This document shows, piece after piece, positions 55,545 to 64,000 of a stretch of DNA of 64,000 nucleotides. How positions within the stretch are numbered: the first letter of the stretch is position 1; every line of letters begins with the position of its first letter. The notes under the pieces were generated by a model. It searched no databases. It was not told the DNA's origin and was given only the letters and a program-made list of their open reading frames with translations. Origin of the DNA: Vanessa cardui (Eukaryota; Arthropoda; Insecta; Lepidoptera; Nymphalidae). The stretch is taken from assembly GCF_905220365.1 (NCBI RefSeq), contig NC_061151.1, positions 4,706,197 through 4,770,196 of the forward strand, given 5' to 3'. A program made the position numbers and the translations under genes.

Positions 55545-56085
55545 TAGGTATTTATGCAAGTCCACTTTGGTGGGTACCACTCACGCATTAGACACCGTAC
55601 CGCCAAACAGTATTTTTTTTTTAAAAAGTCACCTATGATATGTCATTTGTTGGTGTTGTGCAAGCCTAAGGGTAGGTACGAAGTAATGATCAGGTATTCT
55701 CCTGGTTAACAGCAATATTTCGTATTTTTGTGTTCCGGTTTGTGAACCGAGATAGCCCAGTGATTAGAACGCATGCATCTTAACCGATGATTGCGGGTTC
55801 AAACCCAGGCAAGAATATTCATGTGCTTAATTTGTGTTTATAATTCATCTTGTGCTCGGCGGTGAAGGGAAAACATCGTGAGGAAACATGCATGTGTCTA
55901 ATTTCATAGAAATTCTGCCAAATGTGTATTCTACCAACATGTGGAATATGTTCCAAACCTTCTCCTCAAAGGAGAGGAGGCCTTAGCCCAGCAGTGGGAA
56001 ACTTACAGATTGTTGTTGTTGTGTTCCGGTTTGAAGGGAGATTGAACCAGTGTAACTACAGGTACAAGGGAGTGGTACTATGACG
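55545..56085 (+). repeat. Diverged family R host of a SINE A insertion
   Basis: R-like 'atttatgcaagtccactttg' and 'tttttgtgttccggtttg' on the left, 'gaagggagattgaaccagtg' after the SINE. Confidence 0.65.
55743..56020 (+). repeat. SINE A with 13-bp target duplication
   Basis: GTGTTCCGGTTTG flanks both sides (55730-55742, 56021-56033). A box 'tagcccagtgattagaac', B box 'gcgggttcaaacccaggc', (GTT)n tail. Confidence 0.92.
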
Positions 56086-56169
56086 GCGTTGACTAAGGCA
56101 TGTATGGCATATGATTCGATATTACTCTAAAATTGTACCAATATATATTTTAAATAAAGAATAAGAACA

Positions 56170-56310
56170 TATACAAGTTTTCTTGAGGATTATAAATGCA
56201 GACCCCATCCTGCTCTGGTGCGGGCTGATGGATACATATGTGGCTTAGTTTCTTCCTACAGGTTTCCTCACGATGTTTTCCTTATGGAAAGTAAGCTCAT
56301 GGAACATTAG
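56170..56310 (-). repeat. SINE A, degenerate fragment
   Basis: Retains 'acaggtttcctcacgatgtt' and a 'gctctggtgcgggctgatgg' relic. Confidence 0.5.
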
Positions 56311-56314
56311 CACT

Positions 56315-56875
56315 TTTCCGGATTGAACCTACGATCTTCCAAATCCACAATTTCTATATAATAGGCCATATGGGATATTTTCTTTAAAATCACTTAACAA
56401 TGTATAATTGTTAATAGTTGTATCGCGTGTGTTTGAAATTAACCCATTTTTTTGCACGAATTTGACCAATTTTCTCCATGATAATTTTCTTTGAAACGTT
56501 GTTACATGTTCGATAATGCACACTATATTAACAATTATGTAAATCGAAATTGCTGAGTTTTGTATGACTTGCTCAAAGAAGGATTTATTGACTGCGGAAT
56601 AGAAAACTTGGCGTTATAAGCTTATCCTTTCTCCTAGTGCATATACAATGATTATCACTGATTCTATCAAAGTGATAAATATTACTGTGAATATATATAA
56701 TATTGTTGTTAATATATTGTAACACAACAGTGAGTATTTAACCTACTTTGTTAACATCCTAAAGAGTGTCGCTACCTCCAGGATTATAAGCAGACCAGCT
56801 TTAAGTTCTAAGGTTTTTTAACGATAACGATTTTTGTATCTGGGGCCTCGTTCAGGTTTTAAATTGTGGTTATGA
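56315..56875. other. No gene or repeat recognised
   Basis: AT-rich; short frames only. Confidence 0.35.
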
Positions 56876-57062
56876 CAACCTCCATGGTCGAGTAGTGTCT
56901 GTGTTTTCATAGGTACGCCACTCCGAGGTCCCGGGTGCGATACCCGGCCGAGTCGATGTAGATTACCATTAGTTTTCTACGTTGTCTTGGGTCTGATGTT
57001 TGTGGTACCGTCGTTTCTTCTGATTTTCCATAACACAAGTGCTTTAGCTACTTACATTGGGA
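56876..57062 (+). repeat. SINE B
   Basis: 'acctccatggtcgagtagtg', B box 'cgggtgcgatacccggcc', tail 'gctttagctacttacattgg'. Confidence 0.83.
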
Positions 57063-57139
57063 TGAATACATATATAATTATTTTAAATATAACACAGAGA
57101 ACTGCTTTATGGCGATAGTTTAAACGGCTTTAAAGCGCT

Positions 57140-57550
57140 TTTGGTGCGCTACAAAATCAATTTCGTAAATTGAGTTGCTTCTAGTAAACGCCAAAAGTAA
57201 AGAGATTATCAAGTAATTCAATATTGGGAGGCTTTACGGCAGTACGAGTGACGATGAACGAGCAATAAACTAACAGGCTTACTTTTATATATGTATATTT
57301 AATAATGAAAGGTGGTCTGTTTATTTTCGGATTTCGTATGCAAAAGGTAAAAAATCCTGTTAATGAGACTTCGCTGTCCGTCAGTTCACCGGGCTGTATC
57401 TCATGAACCGTGATAGTTAGACTCTTGAAAATAATCACATAAAACAAAAAAAAAAAATATGAGGGCTCCCAAGCACACACGATTTTTTTGGCCTTTGTAT
57501 AGATGGTACGGAACCTTCATGTCTTACTCACACTTGGTGAGTAATAGGGT
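57140..57550. repeat. Old lepidopteran repeat with 'ggtacggaacc' end
   Basis: 'tagatggtacggaaccttca' then 'ctcacacttgg' resembles a common lepidopteran element end ('gtacggaaccctt...cgcacttgg'). Non-coding. Confidence 0.4.
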
Positions 57551-57594
57551 ATTGAGATTTTAAACTATTTGAAAGATGTTTATCATTTTTTTTG

Positions 57595-57840
57595 GAAAAA
57601 GATTGGCAGACGAGCCACCTGATGGTAAGTGGTCACAATCACCCATAGACAATGACGCTTTACGAAATATTAACTATTTCTTACATCGTTAATGTGCTAC
57701 CAAACTTAGGAACTAAGATGCTATGCCCTTGTGCCTGTAGTTACACTGGCTGACCCTTCAAACCGGAACACAACAATACCGCGTATTGTTGTTTAGCGGT
57801 AGAATATCTGAAGAGTGGGTGGTACCTACCCAGGCGAGCT
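57595..57840 (-). repeat. Family R copy
   Basis: 'gattggcagacgagccacct' to 'tacctacccaggcgagcttt'. Confidence 0.78.
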
Positions 57841-57842
57841 TT

Positions 57843-58075
57843 GGGTACCCATTCATTAGGTATTCTGCCGTTAAACAGCAATATTCAATATTGTTGTAAT
57901 CTGGTTTAAACAGTAAGTGAGTAAGTGTAACTACAGGCATAAGGAACATAAGATGTCAGTTCTTGGCGATGTTAGCAATGGTTAATATATCGTACAGCGC
58001 TAAAGTCCAGAGCTGTCTTGACTACTTGACAATCGGTGGCCCATGTGCCGGTCCATCTAGCTATTACATTAAAAA
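57843..58075 (+). repeat. Diverged family R copy, inverted to its neighbour
   Basis: 'ggtacccattcattaggtat' to 'agctattacattaaaaaaac'. Head-to-head with 57595-57840. Confidence 0.65.
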
Positions 58076-58239
58076 AACAATTGGATTCGCTAGAAATTTT
58101 CTGTTAAAAACCATAACCTCAATAATAATTTTGACGACTTTAATTGATTTCTAAATAAAATAAATAAATAAAAGGAAATTTTATGTTCCAGTAACAAAAT
58201 ATAAAAAATATATATTAAAACAACGCCACCTTCTTCTCT

Positions 58240-58310
58240 ATTACACAGTATAAAACAAAGTCACTGACCGTTGTCTGTCCCTATATATGCTTACGTCTTT
58301 AGAATTATTT
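58240..58310 (+). repeat. Helitron-like family G, 5' end
   Basis: 'cacagtataaaacaaagtca' to 'ttacgtctttagaatt'. Confidence 0.55.
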
Positions 58311-58368
58311 TTTTTTAAATATTTTTTTATCCTTTACTTTTATAGAAATAATGGCTTATTAAAAGTAA

Positions 58369-58645
58369 CAGCCTGTAAATTTCCCACTGCTGGGCTAAGG
58401 CTTCCTCTCCCATTCAGGAGAGGTGTTGGAACATATTCCACCACGCTGTTCCAATGCGGGTTGGTGGAATACACATGTGGCAGAATTTCGATGAAATTAG
58501 ACACGTGCAGGTTTCCTCACGATGCTTTCCTTCACCGCCGAGCACGAGATGAATTATAAACACAAATTAAGCACGTACATATAGTGGTGCTTGCCTGGGT
58601 TTGAACCCAAAATGATCGGTCAAGATGCACGTGTTCTAATCACTT
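58369..58645 (-). repeat. SINE A, head slightly truncated
   Basis: Tail 'gtaacagcctgtaaat', B-box region near 58600 ('gggtttgaacccaaaatg'). Confidence 0.83.
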
Positions 58646-58877
58646 TTAAGTTTTTTGTTTTTAAGAAATACATTAATCCTTATCTTATTAAATACCTTGT
58701 ACATTTAATAAAGATCAATATATCCTTATCTGTTTATTTAAATTAAAATATTCAATTTAAATGATTTATTTTTCGAAGATATTACAGATTAGTAGTCGCT
58801 CGCGGCTTCGCCCCGTTTTAGGGCGTTGGTTCTCATATGTTAGGCAAAAAAAAGTAGCCTATGTCGGTGTTCAAGTT

Positions 58878-59085
58878 TGACGACGACTTCCATGGTCGAG
58901 TGGTGTGTACACCGATTCGATTCCCGGCCGAGTCGATGTAGATTACCATTAGTTTTCTACGTTGTCTTGGGTCTGGGTGTTTGTGGTGCCGTCGTTACTT
59001 CTGATTTCCATAACACAAGTGCTTTAGCTTTTTACATTGGGATCAGAGTAATGTATGTGATGTTGTCTCATATTTATTATTATTT
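58878..59085 (+). repeat. SINE B with internal deletion
   Basis: Head 'cgacttccatggtcgagtgg' jumps to B box 'ccgattcgattcccggcc'; tail 'tgatgttgtctcatatttat'. Confidence 0.8.
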
Positions 59086-59092
59086 TTATTAT

Positions 59093-59302
59093 TCATACCA
59101 AATTCTATCCAATTCGGTTCAGCGGTCGTGAAAGACAGACAGACAAGAATTACTTTCACATTTATAATATTAATATATATTTTAAATGCACGGACATAGC
59201 AGTTTGTATTGTTGACAGAAAAGGCCATGAACGTTGCAAGACATTCTGTAATATATTTAGTATCATTGCACTCGTGCGAAGCCGGGGTTTGTCGCTAGTT
59301 TT
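59093..59302. repeat. Helitron-like fragments, ending with a G 3' end
   Basis: Reversed 'cggttcagcggtcgtgaaag' (59115) and 'gcgaagccggggtttgtcgc' before CTAGT (59277-59302). Confidence 0.5.
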
Positions 59303-59312
59303 CTTCATAAAT

Positions 59313-59501
59313 CAGGGCCGTCTTCAACCTATTGGAGGCCCTGGACATATTAGGATAAAGGGGCCCCATGTGAAAGAAAGTAGATAAACACGATTATGGA
59401 TTTATTTTTAACAATTAATATTATATTTATTTATGTCATCTGTGAGGGCCCCTATCGATCGCGGGGCCCTGGGCACTTGCCCAATGTTAAAGAAGGGCCT
59501 G
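59313..59501. mobile_element. hAT-like MITE, 189 bp
   Basis: TIRs start CAGGGCCGTCTT and end AAGAAGGGCCTG. The 8-bp flanks TCATAAAT and ACATAAAT match 7 of 8. Interior 'gggcccctatcgatcgcggg', non-coding. Confidence 0.75.
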
Positions 59502-59983
59502 ACATAAATACAATTAATTTAAATATATCTGTTCAATATAAAATCATTATACTTATCGATGAAAACTGTACAGGTTATGTGTTTACATTTTCTGGTTTAA
59601 CCTGCTAAATGAAGCGAGCGAAACCAGAGGCAACCGCTTGTATGATATTATGAATCATCTGTTCGGACAAAGTTAACGATTTTGTCAGTTGTCCGTGACT
59701 CTCTGTGCATAACGGTAATCATTGTTCGTCGAAACGGTATATTTTGTGTGTCAGTATACAAAACGAAACTTCTACTAGGTCAGGATTTGTTACGATCAAG
59801 ATTTTTGTAGATCATTTCACTTGTTCCGAAGTGATTTATGTGTTGATTCGGGTAAGTTCTATTTGTTATTATTTTGTGTGTGTTTTCGAATTTCGAATTT
59901 CGAATGTTATTTTTTTTGTTTTTTTTTTTTATTATTGTTACGGACTGTGGCTTTATGTCTTAATATACTTTTTATATATTCTG

Positions 59984-60564
59984 TAAATAAAAAAATTATT
60001 ATTAAAAAAACAAAATACCCGACTGCACACTAAAAAAAGAGTAAAACAAGCCCCACAATAATATTGATCAATCAAATGCTAAAAACTAATTATGTAATAC
60101 CGTTTAAACAATACCTATATTAAAATACACTACAATATGTGTTCGTAATCGATAGTTAAATAAACAAACTTATTTTGAATACAAATTTACTGAATATAAT
60201 TTATAAACGTTGATGGAAAGCATCGCAGGCGGGGACCAACAGAGGCTTATTTATAGTCATTTCGGTTGTGCACCATTTAGCAGAATTTTCGTTGGTGGCG
60301 GTCAAGGTGGTCCCCGCCTGCGATGCTTTCCATCAACATTTATAAATTATATTCAGTAAATTTGTATTCAAAATAAGTTTCTGTTTATTTAACTATCGAT
60401 TACGAACACATATTGTAGTGTATTTTAATATAGGTATTGTTTAAACGGTATTACATAATTAGTTTTTAGCATTTGATTGATCAATATTATTGTGGGGCTT
60501 GTTTTACTCTTTTTTTAGTGTGCAGTCGGGTATTTTGTTTTTTTAATAATAATTTTTTTATTTA
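59984..60564. repeat. 254-bp near-perfect inverted repeat, 71-bp spacer
   Basis: Left arm 59984-60237, right arm 60309-60564; only a handful of mismatches and a 2-bp length difference. Arms run from 'taaataaaaaaattatt' outward to 'gcatcgcaggcggggacc' inward. The spacer (60238-60308) has no repeat match. Either a recent fold-back transposon or a locus making long hairpin RNA. Confidence 0.92.
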
Positions 60565-60575
60565 TAACTTTTTAG

Positions 60576-60623
60576 CTGTTTTTATTTAACGAAAATGTTG
60601 TAGATGTAGAAGACTATGTATAT
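60576..60623 (+). other. Candidate 48-nt exon
   Basis: Acceptor CTTTTTAG, donor GTAAGT. Open as LFLFNENVVDVEDYVY. Could be a 5' non-coding exon of the frame at 60676, since phases do not join. Confidence 0.25.
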
Positions 60624-60675
60624 GTAAGTACCATTTTAAATTATTTCGACGACATTTGGCTTTAGATTACGAGTG

Positions 60676-60742
60676 ATGTTACTCCGCAACATAAATTTAC
60701 CGCCAATCTGGACTGTTGGTAGTGAAGAAGAAAAAGAATTAG
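60676..60742 (+). CDS. Candidate first coding exon, unrecognised
   Basis: In an exon-like block 60666-60742 (acceptor TTTGGCTTTAG, donor GTGAGT), ATG at 60676 opens MLLRNINLPPIWTVGSEEEK and two more codons to a phase-1 exit. A further strong donor (GTAAGT at 59852) lies upstream of the inverted repeat, so the repeat would be intronic. No downstream exon was found. Confidence 0.25.
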
Positions 60743-60799
60743 GTGAGTCATTACTGCTGAAGATCCCGCAAACGTTTAAGTTCAGTTAAAGAACATTCG

Positions 60800-61205
60800 T
60801 CGTGGGGCCGCGCCGCGCGCCGCATGCCAGGCCACGCCCTATCTTTTTGCTTGCTAACGCATGAGTTGCTTTGCGTTGACGCAGAATTAACATGTTCCCG
60901 TGGGAATTTTGAGAAAAAACGTATCCTATATTAATTACTCCCGTGATTGAAATGAATCTAATGATACCGCATACATATTTTTTTAAAGGGAAATTTAGAA
61001 AAAATATTATTATGTCTTTATCCCGTGGGACTTTTAGGATAAAATGTATCCTATGACACTCCCGTAATCAAGACAAATCTAACGATACCTCATACATCAA
61101 AATCCATCAAGCCGTTTAGGCTACAGGAGGTCACAAAGGAAAAGACATACATACATACTTACATACACTCGAAAAACATTACCCTCCTTCTTTGGCAGTC
61201 AGGTA
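60800..61205 (+). repeat. Non-autonomous element end, CG-rich head, 'ggcagtcaggta' tail
   Basis: 'ccgcgccgcgcgccgcatgc', a duplicated 'taggataaaatgtatcctat' type block, and the end 'accctccttctttggcagtc'. The end resembles the reverse of 'tacccgactgc' in the inverted-repeat arm at 60016, hinting that both belong to one element. Confidence 0.45.
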
Positions 61206-61209
61206 AAAA

Positions 61210-61870
61210 AGAAATTGTTATCATTTTAAATGATATTTTTCTTTTATATAAATATTAATATTTATTTCATTAAAGATTTAAAAAATACGTGGACCGTTTT
61301 GTTATTCATTTTTTAACAAGAATTTAATTTAATTTTCGCCTTTTAAAATATACGAAAATGGTAAAAAATATATGTATGTATTGTTTTTATCTTATAGACC
61401 TTTTCTTTAAAAATGTCAGAAAAACAATTAAATTTTTTAATCACGTTATAAAAATCGGAATCAAAAAAATAAAAACATATATTGTAGTGAGCGGCTGAAT
61501 ATTTTGCACCATAGTCTTCTATTAAAACCTCTTTTTTCAAAACTTATAAATATTTTACATACACTTGTTTATACTTATAAATCGTATTTAAAAAGCAAAA
61601 TATCATATTAATCAAACCGGATACGGAAACAACGTTAATTTAATTATAATTGACTATTTTAATTGAAAGAAGATTAAATACTAATTTTCGTGTCTACTGA
61701 AGCATTTACAGTAAATCCTTTAATATGTCAATCAATTCCTGCTCATCACATTATTAATAAACACTTTATTTAATTATAATGAAATGTATATATGTATTAA
61801 TAACATTAAATACTTAAATATGTACAAATATGAATTAAATATAGTTACTGTATAAATAAAATATACATAT
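61210..61870. other. No supported gene
   Basis: Very AT-rich. A 65-aa minus frame (61343-61540) is Phe/Lys/Ile-rich with no splice or domain support. Confidence 0.35.
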
Positions 61871-61876
61871 ATTTTC

Positions 61877-62135
61877 GTGGTAGAGCTTTGTGCAAGCCCG
61901 TCTGGGTACCACCCACTCGTCAGATATTTTACCGCTAAACACACAGTACACAGTATTGTTGTGTTCCGGTTTGAAGGGTGAGTGAGCCAGTGTAAATAAC
62001 ATCTTAGTTCCCAAGTTTGGTGGCGCATTGACGTAAGGAATAGTTCATATTTTTTACAGCGTCATTGTCTATGGGTGATGATGACCACTTACCATCAGGT
62101 GGCCCATATGCTCGTCCGCAAACCTATTCCATAAA
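61877..62135 (+). repeat. Family R copy
   Basis: 'gtggtagagctttgtgcaag' to 'acctattccataaaataaac'; one 20-bp internal deletion. Confidence 0.82.
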
Positions 62136-62409
62136 ATAAACAACCTTATTTATCCAACCCTCATAAGATTACTCAACGCAAGATTGTATCGATAATAAAA
62201 AAGCGTCCCTTCGTTGACATTCGGGCAGGATACATTATATACTATCAGAAACTTACTTACCTAAAATTAAAAAATGCAAACTTCCAACCCCCAACTCATC
62301 CCCTAAGCTTTGGAGTTTTGTAAAAAACCTTTCTTATGGATATCTACATCCTATAAGGAACCTACATTCCAATTTTCAAGTTTGTCCGTGGTATGGTTAT
62401 GGTTTCTGT

Positions 62410-62658
62410 ATAGAGCTCAGATGGCAGGCAAGCACCACTATATATATGTGCTTTATTGTGTTTATAATTCATCTCGTGCGGTAAAAGAAAACATCGTGAG
62501 GAAACCTGCATGTGTCTAATTTCATCGAAATTAAGCTACATGTGAATTCCACCAACCCGCATTGGAACAGCGTGGTGGAATACGTTCCTTTCCTGAATGG
62601 GAGAGGAGGTCTTAGCCCAGCAATGGGAAATTTACAGGCTGTTACTTTACTTTAATTT
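62410..62658 (+). repeat. SINE A without promoter boxes
   Basis: The head jumps from 'agctcagatggc' to 'aggcaagcaccactata', removing the A and B boxes; tail 'caggctgttactttacttta'. Confidence 0.8.
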
Positions 62659-62689
62659 ACTTTACGTTTCTGAAATTTAGTGATAAATC

Positions 62690-62987
62690 CAATGATGTTC
62701 TAGTAAACAGATATATTATTAACGCGCAAAAAGTGAAGACTAGAAAACGTTCCAAGTGGGACGTTTGCCTTTAGTCGTTTTACGTAGTAATACGTTATAA
62801 TACATCATAATTACTTAGTAATACGTTTTGCGTAATTAAAACATCTAGTTATCCCTTTTACTTATTGTTTTTATCAAGCTATCCTTTTTACTTGTAACGA
62901 AATGTGAAATATACAGTCCCCGGCGCGGCACACTTTTTTCTGTTGTTTAGTATGGATATAACATATCTGTTTATTAGAATATCATTG
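62690..62987 (+). mobile_element. hAT-like MITE (hAT-M), clean 8-bp duplication
   Basis: GATAAATC at 62682-62689 and 62988-62995 flanks CAATGATGTTCTAGTAAACA and the inverted end. 298 bp, non-coding. Includes 'agtccccggcgcggcacac'. Confidence 0.9.
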
Positions 62988-63119
62988 GATAAATCAGTGA
63001 TCGGTATTTTTGTTTTTATAGATATTAAATTGATAACTTAGTATTTCAACTGTAGGAAAAGTGTAACTGTACAGCATCCCGCTTGTTTTTCTATGAGTCT
63101 AAATACCTATGATAACTTT

Positions 63120-63215
63120 TTATTAAATGAAATTCTGTAAAATAAATATTCAATAGTAGCTCATTAAAGCCTTCTTGAATGAAGTGGAATATTTTGATTT
63201 TATTTTTATTCTATT
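63120..63215 (+). repeat. Diverged J-like LINE 3' end
   Basis: 'aagccttcttgaatgaagtg' and 'atattttgattttattttt' only. Confidence 0.4.
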
Positions 63216-63278
63216 AGAGTTCCAGTCGTCTGCGTGTATTTAACCGACTTTTAAAAAAAGGAGGTTATCAGATCGACA

Positions 63279-63314
63279 TGTATGTATGTATGTATGTATG
63301 TATGTATGTATGTA
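63279..63314. repeat. (ATGT)n microsatellite
   Basis: About nine uninterrupted tetranucleotide units following 'aaaaggaggttatcagatcg'. Confidence 0.9.
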
Positions 63315-63915
63315 TAACTATTGTTAGAATTGAATTATATTTGCGTATGAAGATCCATTTAGGCTTCCGAATAATTGTGCTTAATTTCGTAAGTGTATGT
63401 TTGTCTACGAATATCTCGAAAACTAAATATATTGAGATGATCATTAATCTAAGTTATGTACACTTCAACTTATGGAACAGTGTAAGTTACATTAAAATCT
63501 GTCGAGCAGTTTCATAGATATATATATCTTTAGTTCACAAGCTGTTTCTAATTTTAAAGTCGCTTATTCCAGACTTGGTGGATCATCCCCCAAGTCCTAG
63601 ATCTGGTCTAGTCCTAGTGGAGTAAAGTCCAAGTCCAGACAAAGTAAAGACATCGCTCACGACTGTTAAATGTGCTTGACGTATATCCGCCTCATTTTAA
63701 TAGTTTTTTGCAATAATTAATTGTTTTTAAAGTGTTTATATTTATAACCTTAGTAAAAACGAATTACAATTCCTTTTTTTTTGTTTTAATTATTTATGTT
63801 AATGTTATTTAAATGCGAAAGTTTGTTAAGTGGAATATTTGTTACAGTTTAATGTGAAAAATATAATTGTATTGGACTTTATTACACATAGAAAAGAATA
63901 CAACATGTATTCAGC

Positions 63916-63960
63916 CTATATAAAAGACGCGTACAATATTCGTGATCTTATCGCTACATA
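63916..63960 (+). promoter_or_regulatory. TATA-box promoter candidate at right edge
   Basis: 'ctatataaaag' at 63916-63926, with a possible start site about 25-30 bp on ('cgtgatcttatcgctac'). The 300 bp before it contain no recognised repeat. The transcribed region would lie outside the window. Confidence 0.4.
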
Positions 63961-64000
63961 ACGCTCTCTTCCAGGCAACCAGTTGTGTAGGTTAGGATAG

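Noticed and set aside
61343..61540. 65-aa minus frame rich in Phe, Lys and Ile
   Set aside because: AT-rich composition effect; no start context, splice sites or homologous pattern.

Overview
The window is AT-rich, repeat-saturated insect DNA, almost certainly from a butterfly or moth. It is packed with short retroposons of lepidopteran type: tRNA-derived SINEs with clear A and B boxes, a ~280-bp family starting near 'gggctttgtgcaag', Helitron-like elements ending in CTAGT, and truncated Jockey-, RTE- and I-type LINEs. There is no bacterial gene organisation. No rRNA, true tRNA or CRISPR array was seen.

The main gene result is a spliced host gene on the minus strand between 20789 and 1933. 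I assembled it from splice signals: 15 short coding exons, every intron in phase 1, total 954 nt giving 317 aa plus stop. The product would be a small type I membrane protein: signal peptide (exon 1), about 50-residue Thr/Pro-containing ectodomain (exons 2-4), one transmembrane helix (exon 5), and a roughly 220-residue basic, proline-rich cytoplasmic tail (exons 6-15) ending in an acidic Asp/Glu/Trp motif. I do not recognise the family. Its introns carry most of the repeats between 2 and 20.7 kb, including a nested 2.3-kb LINE with an intact reverse transcriptase frame in intron 1. A decayed copy of exon 1 lies 4 kb upstream (24.7 kb).

Beyond the gene: 0-1.4 kb is the decayed 3' end of an I-type LINE. 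21-27 kb holds SINEs, a mirrored Helitron-like composite and a Jockey-type LINE. 27.5-27.8 kb looks like a promoter with a non-coding first exon (tentative). 34.1-34.9 kb is a recent RTE insertion with a 16-bp target duplication. 43.5-43.7 kb is an orphan candidate exon. 45.2-45.7 kb has a short MADF-domain start flanked by TIR-like arms. 52.4-53.0 kb is a LINE with a twin-priming inversion. 59.98-60.56 kb is a near-perfect 254-bp inverted repeat, with possible small exons on either side. A TATA box lies at the extreme right edge.

Repeat family names used below: SINE A (tRNA-derived, ends GTTGTTG or GTTACTTTACTT), SINE B (second tRNA-derived family, 'acctccgtggtcgag' head), R (the ~280-bp family), J (last codons plus 3'UTR of a Jockey-type LINE), G and I (Helitron-like), H and P (unclassified), E (TA-flanked MITE), hAT-M (hAT-like MITE). 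These are working labels, not database names. The boundaries of old repeats are approximate to about 10-20 bp.
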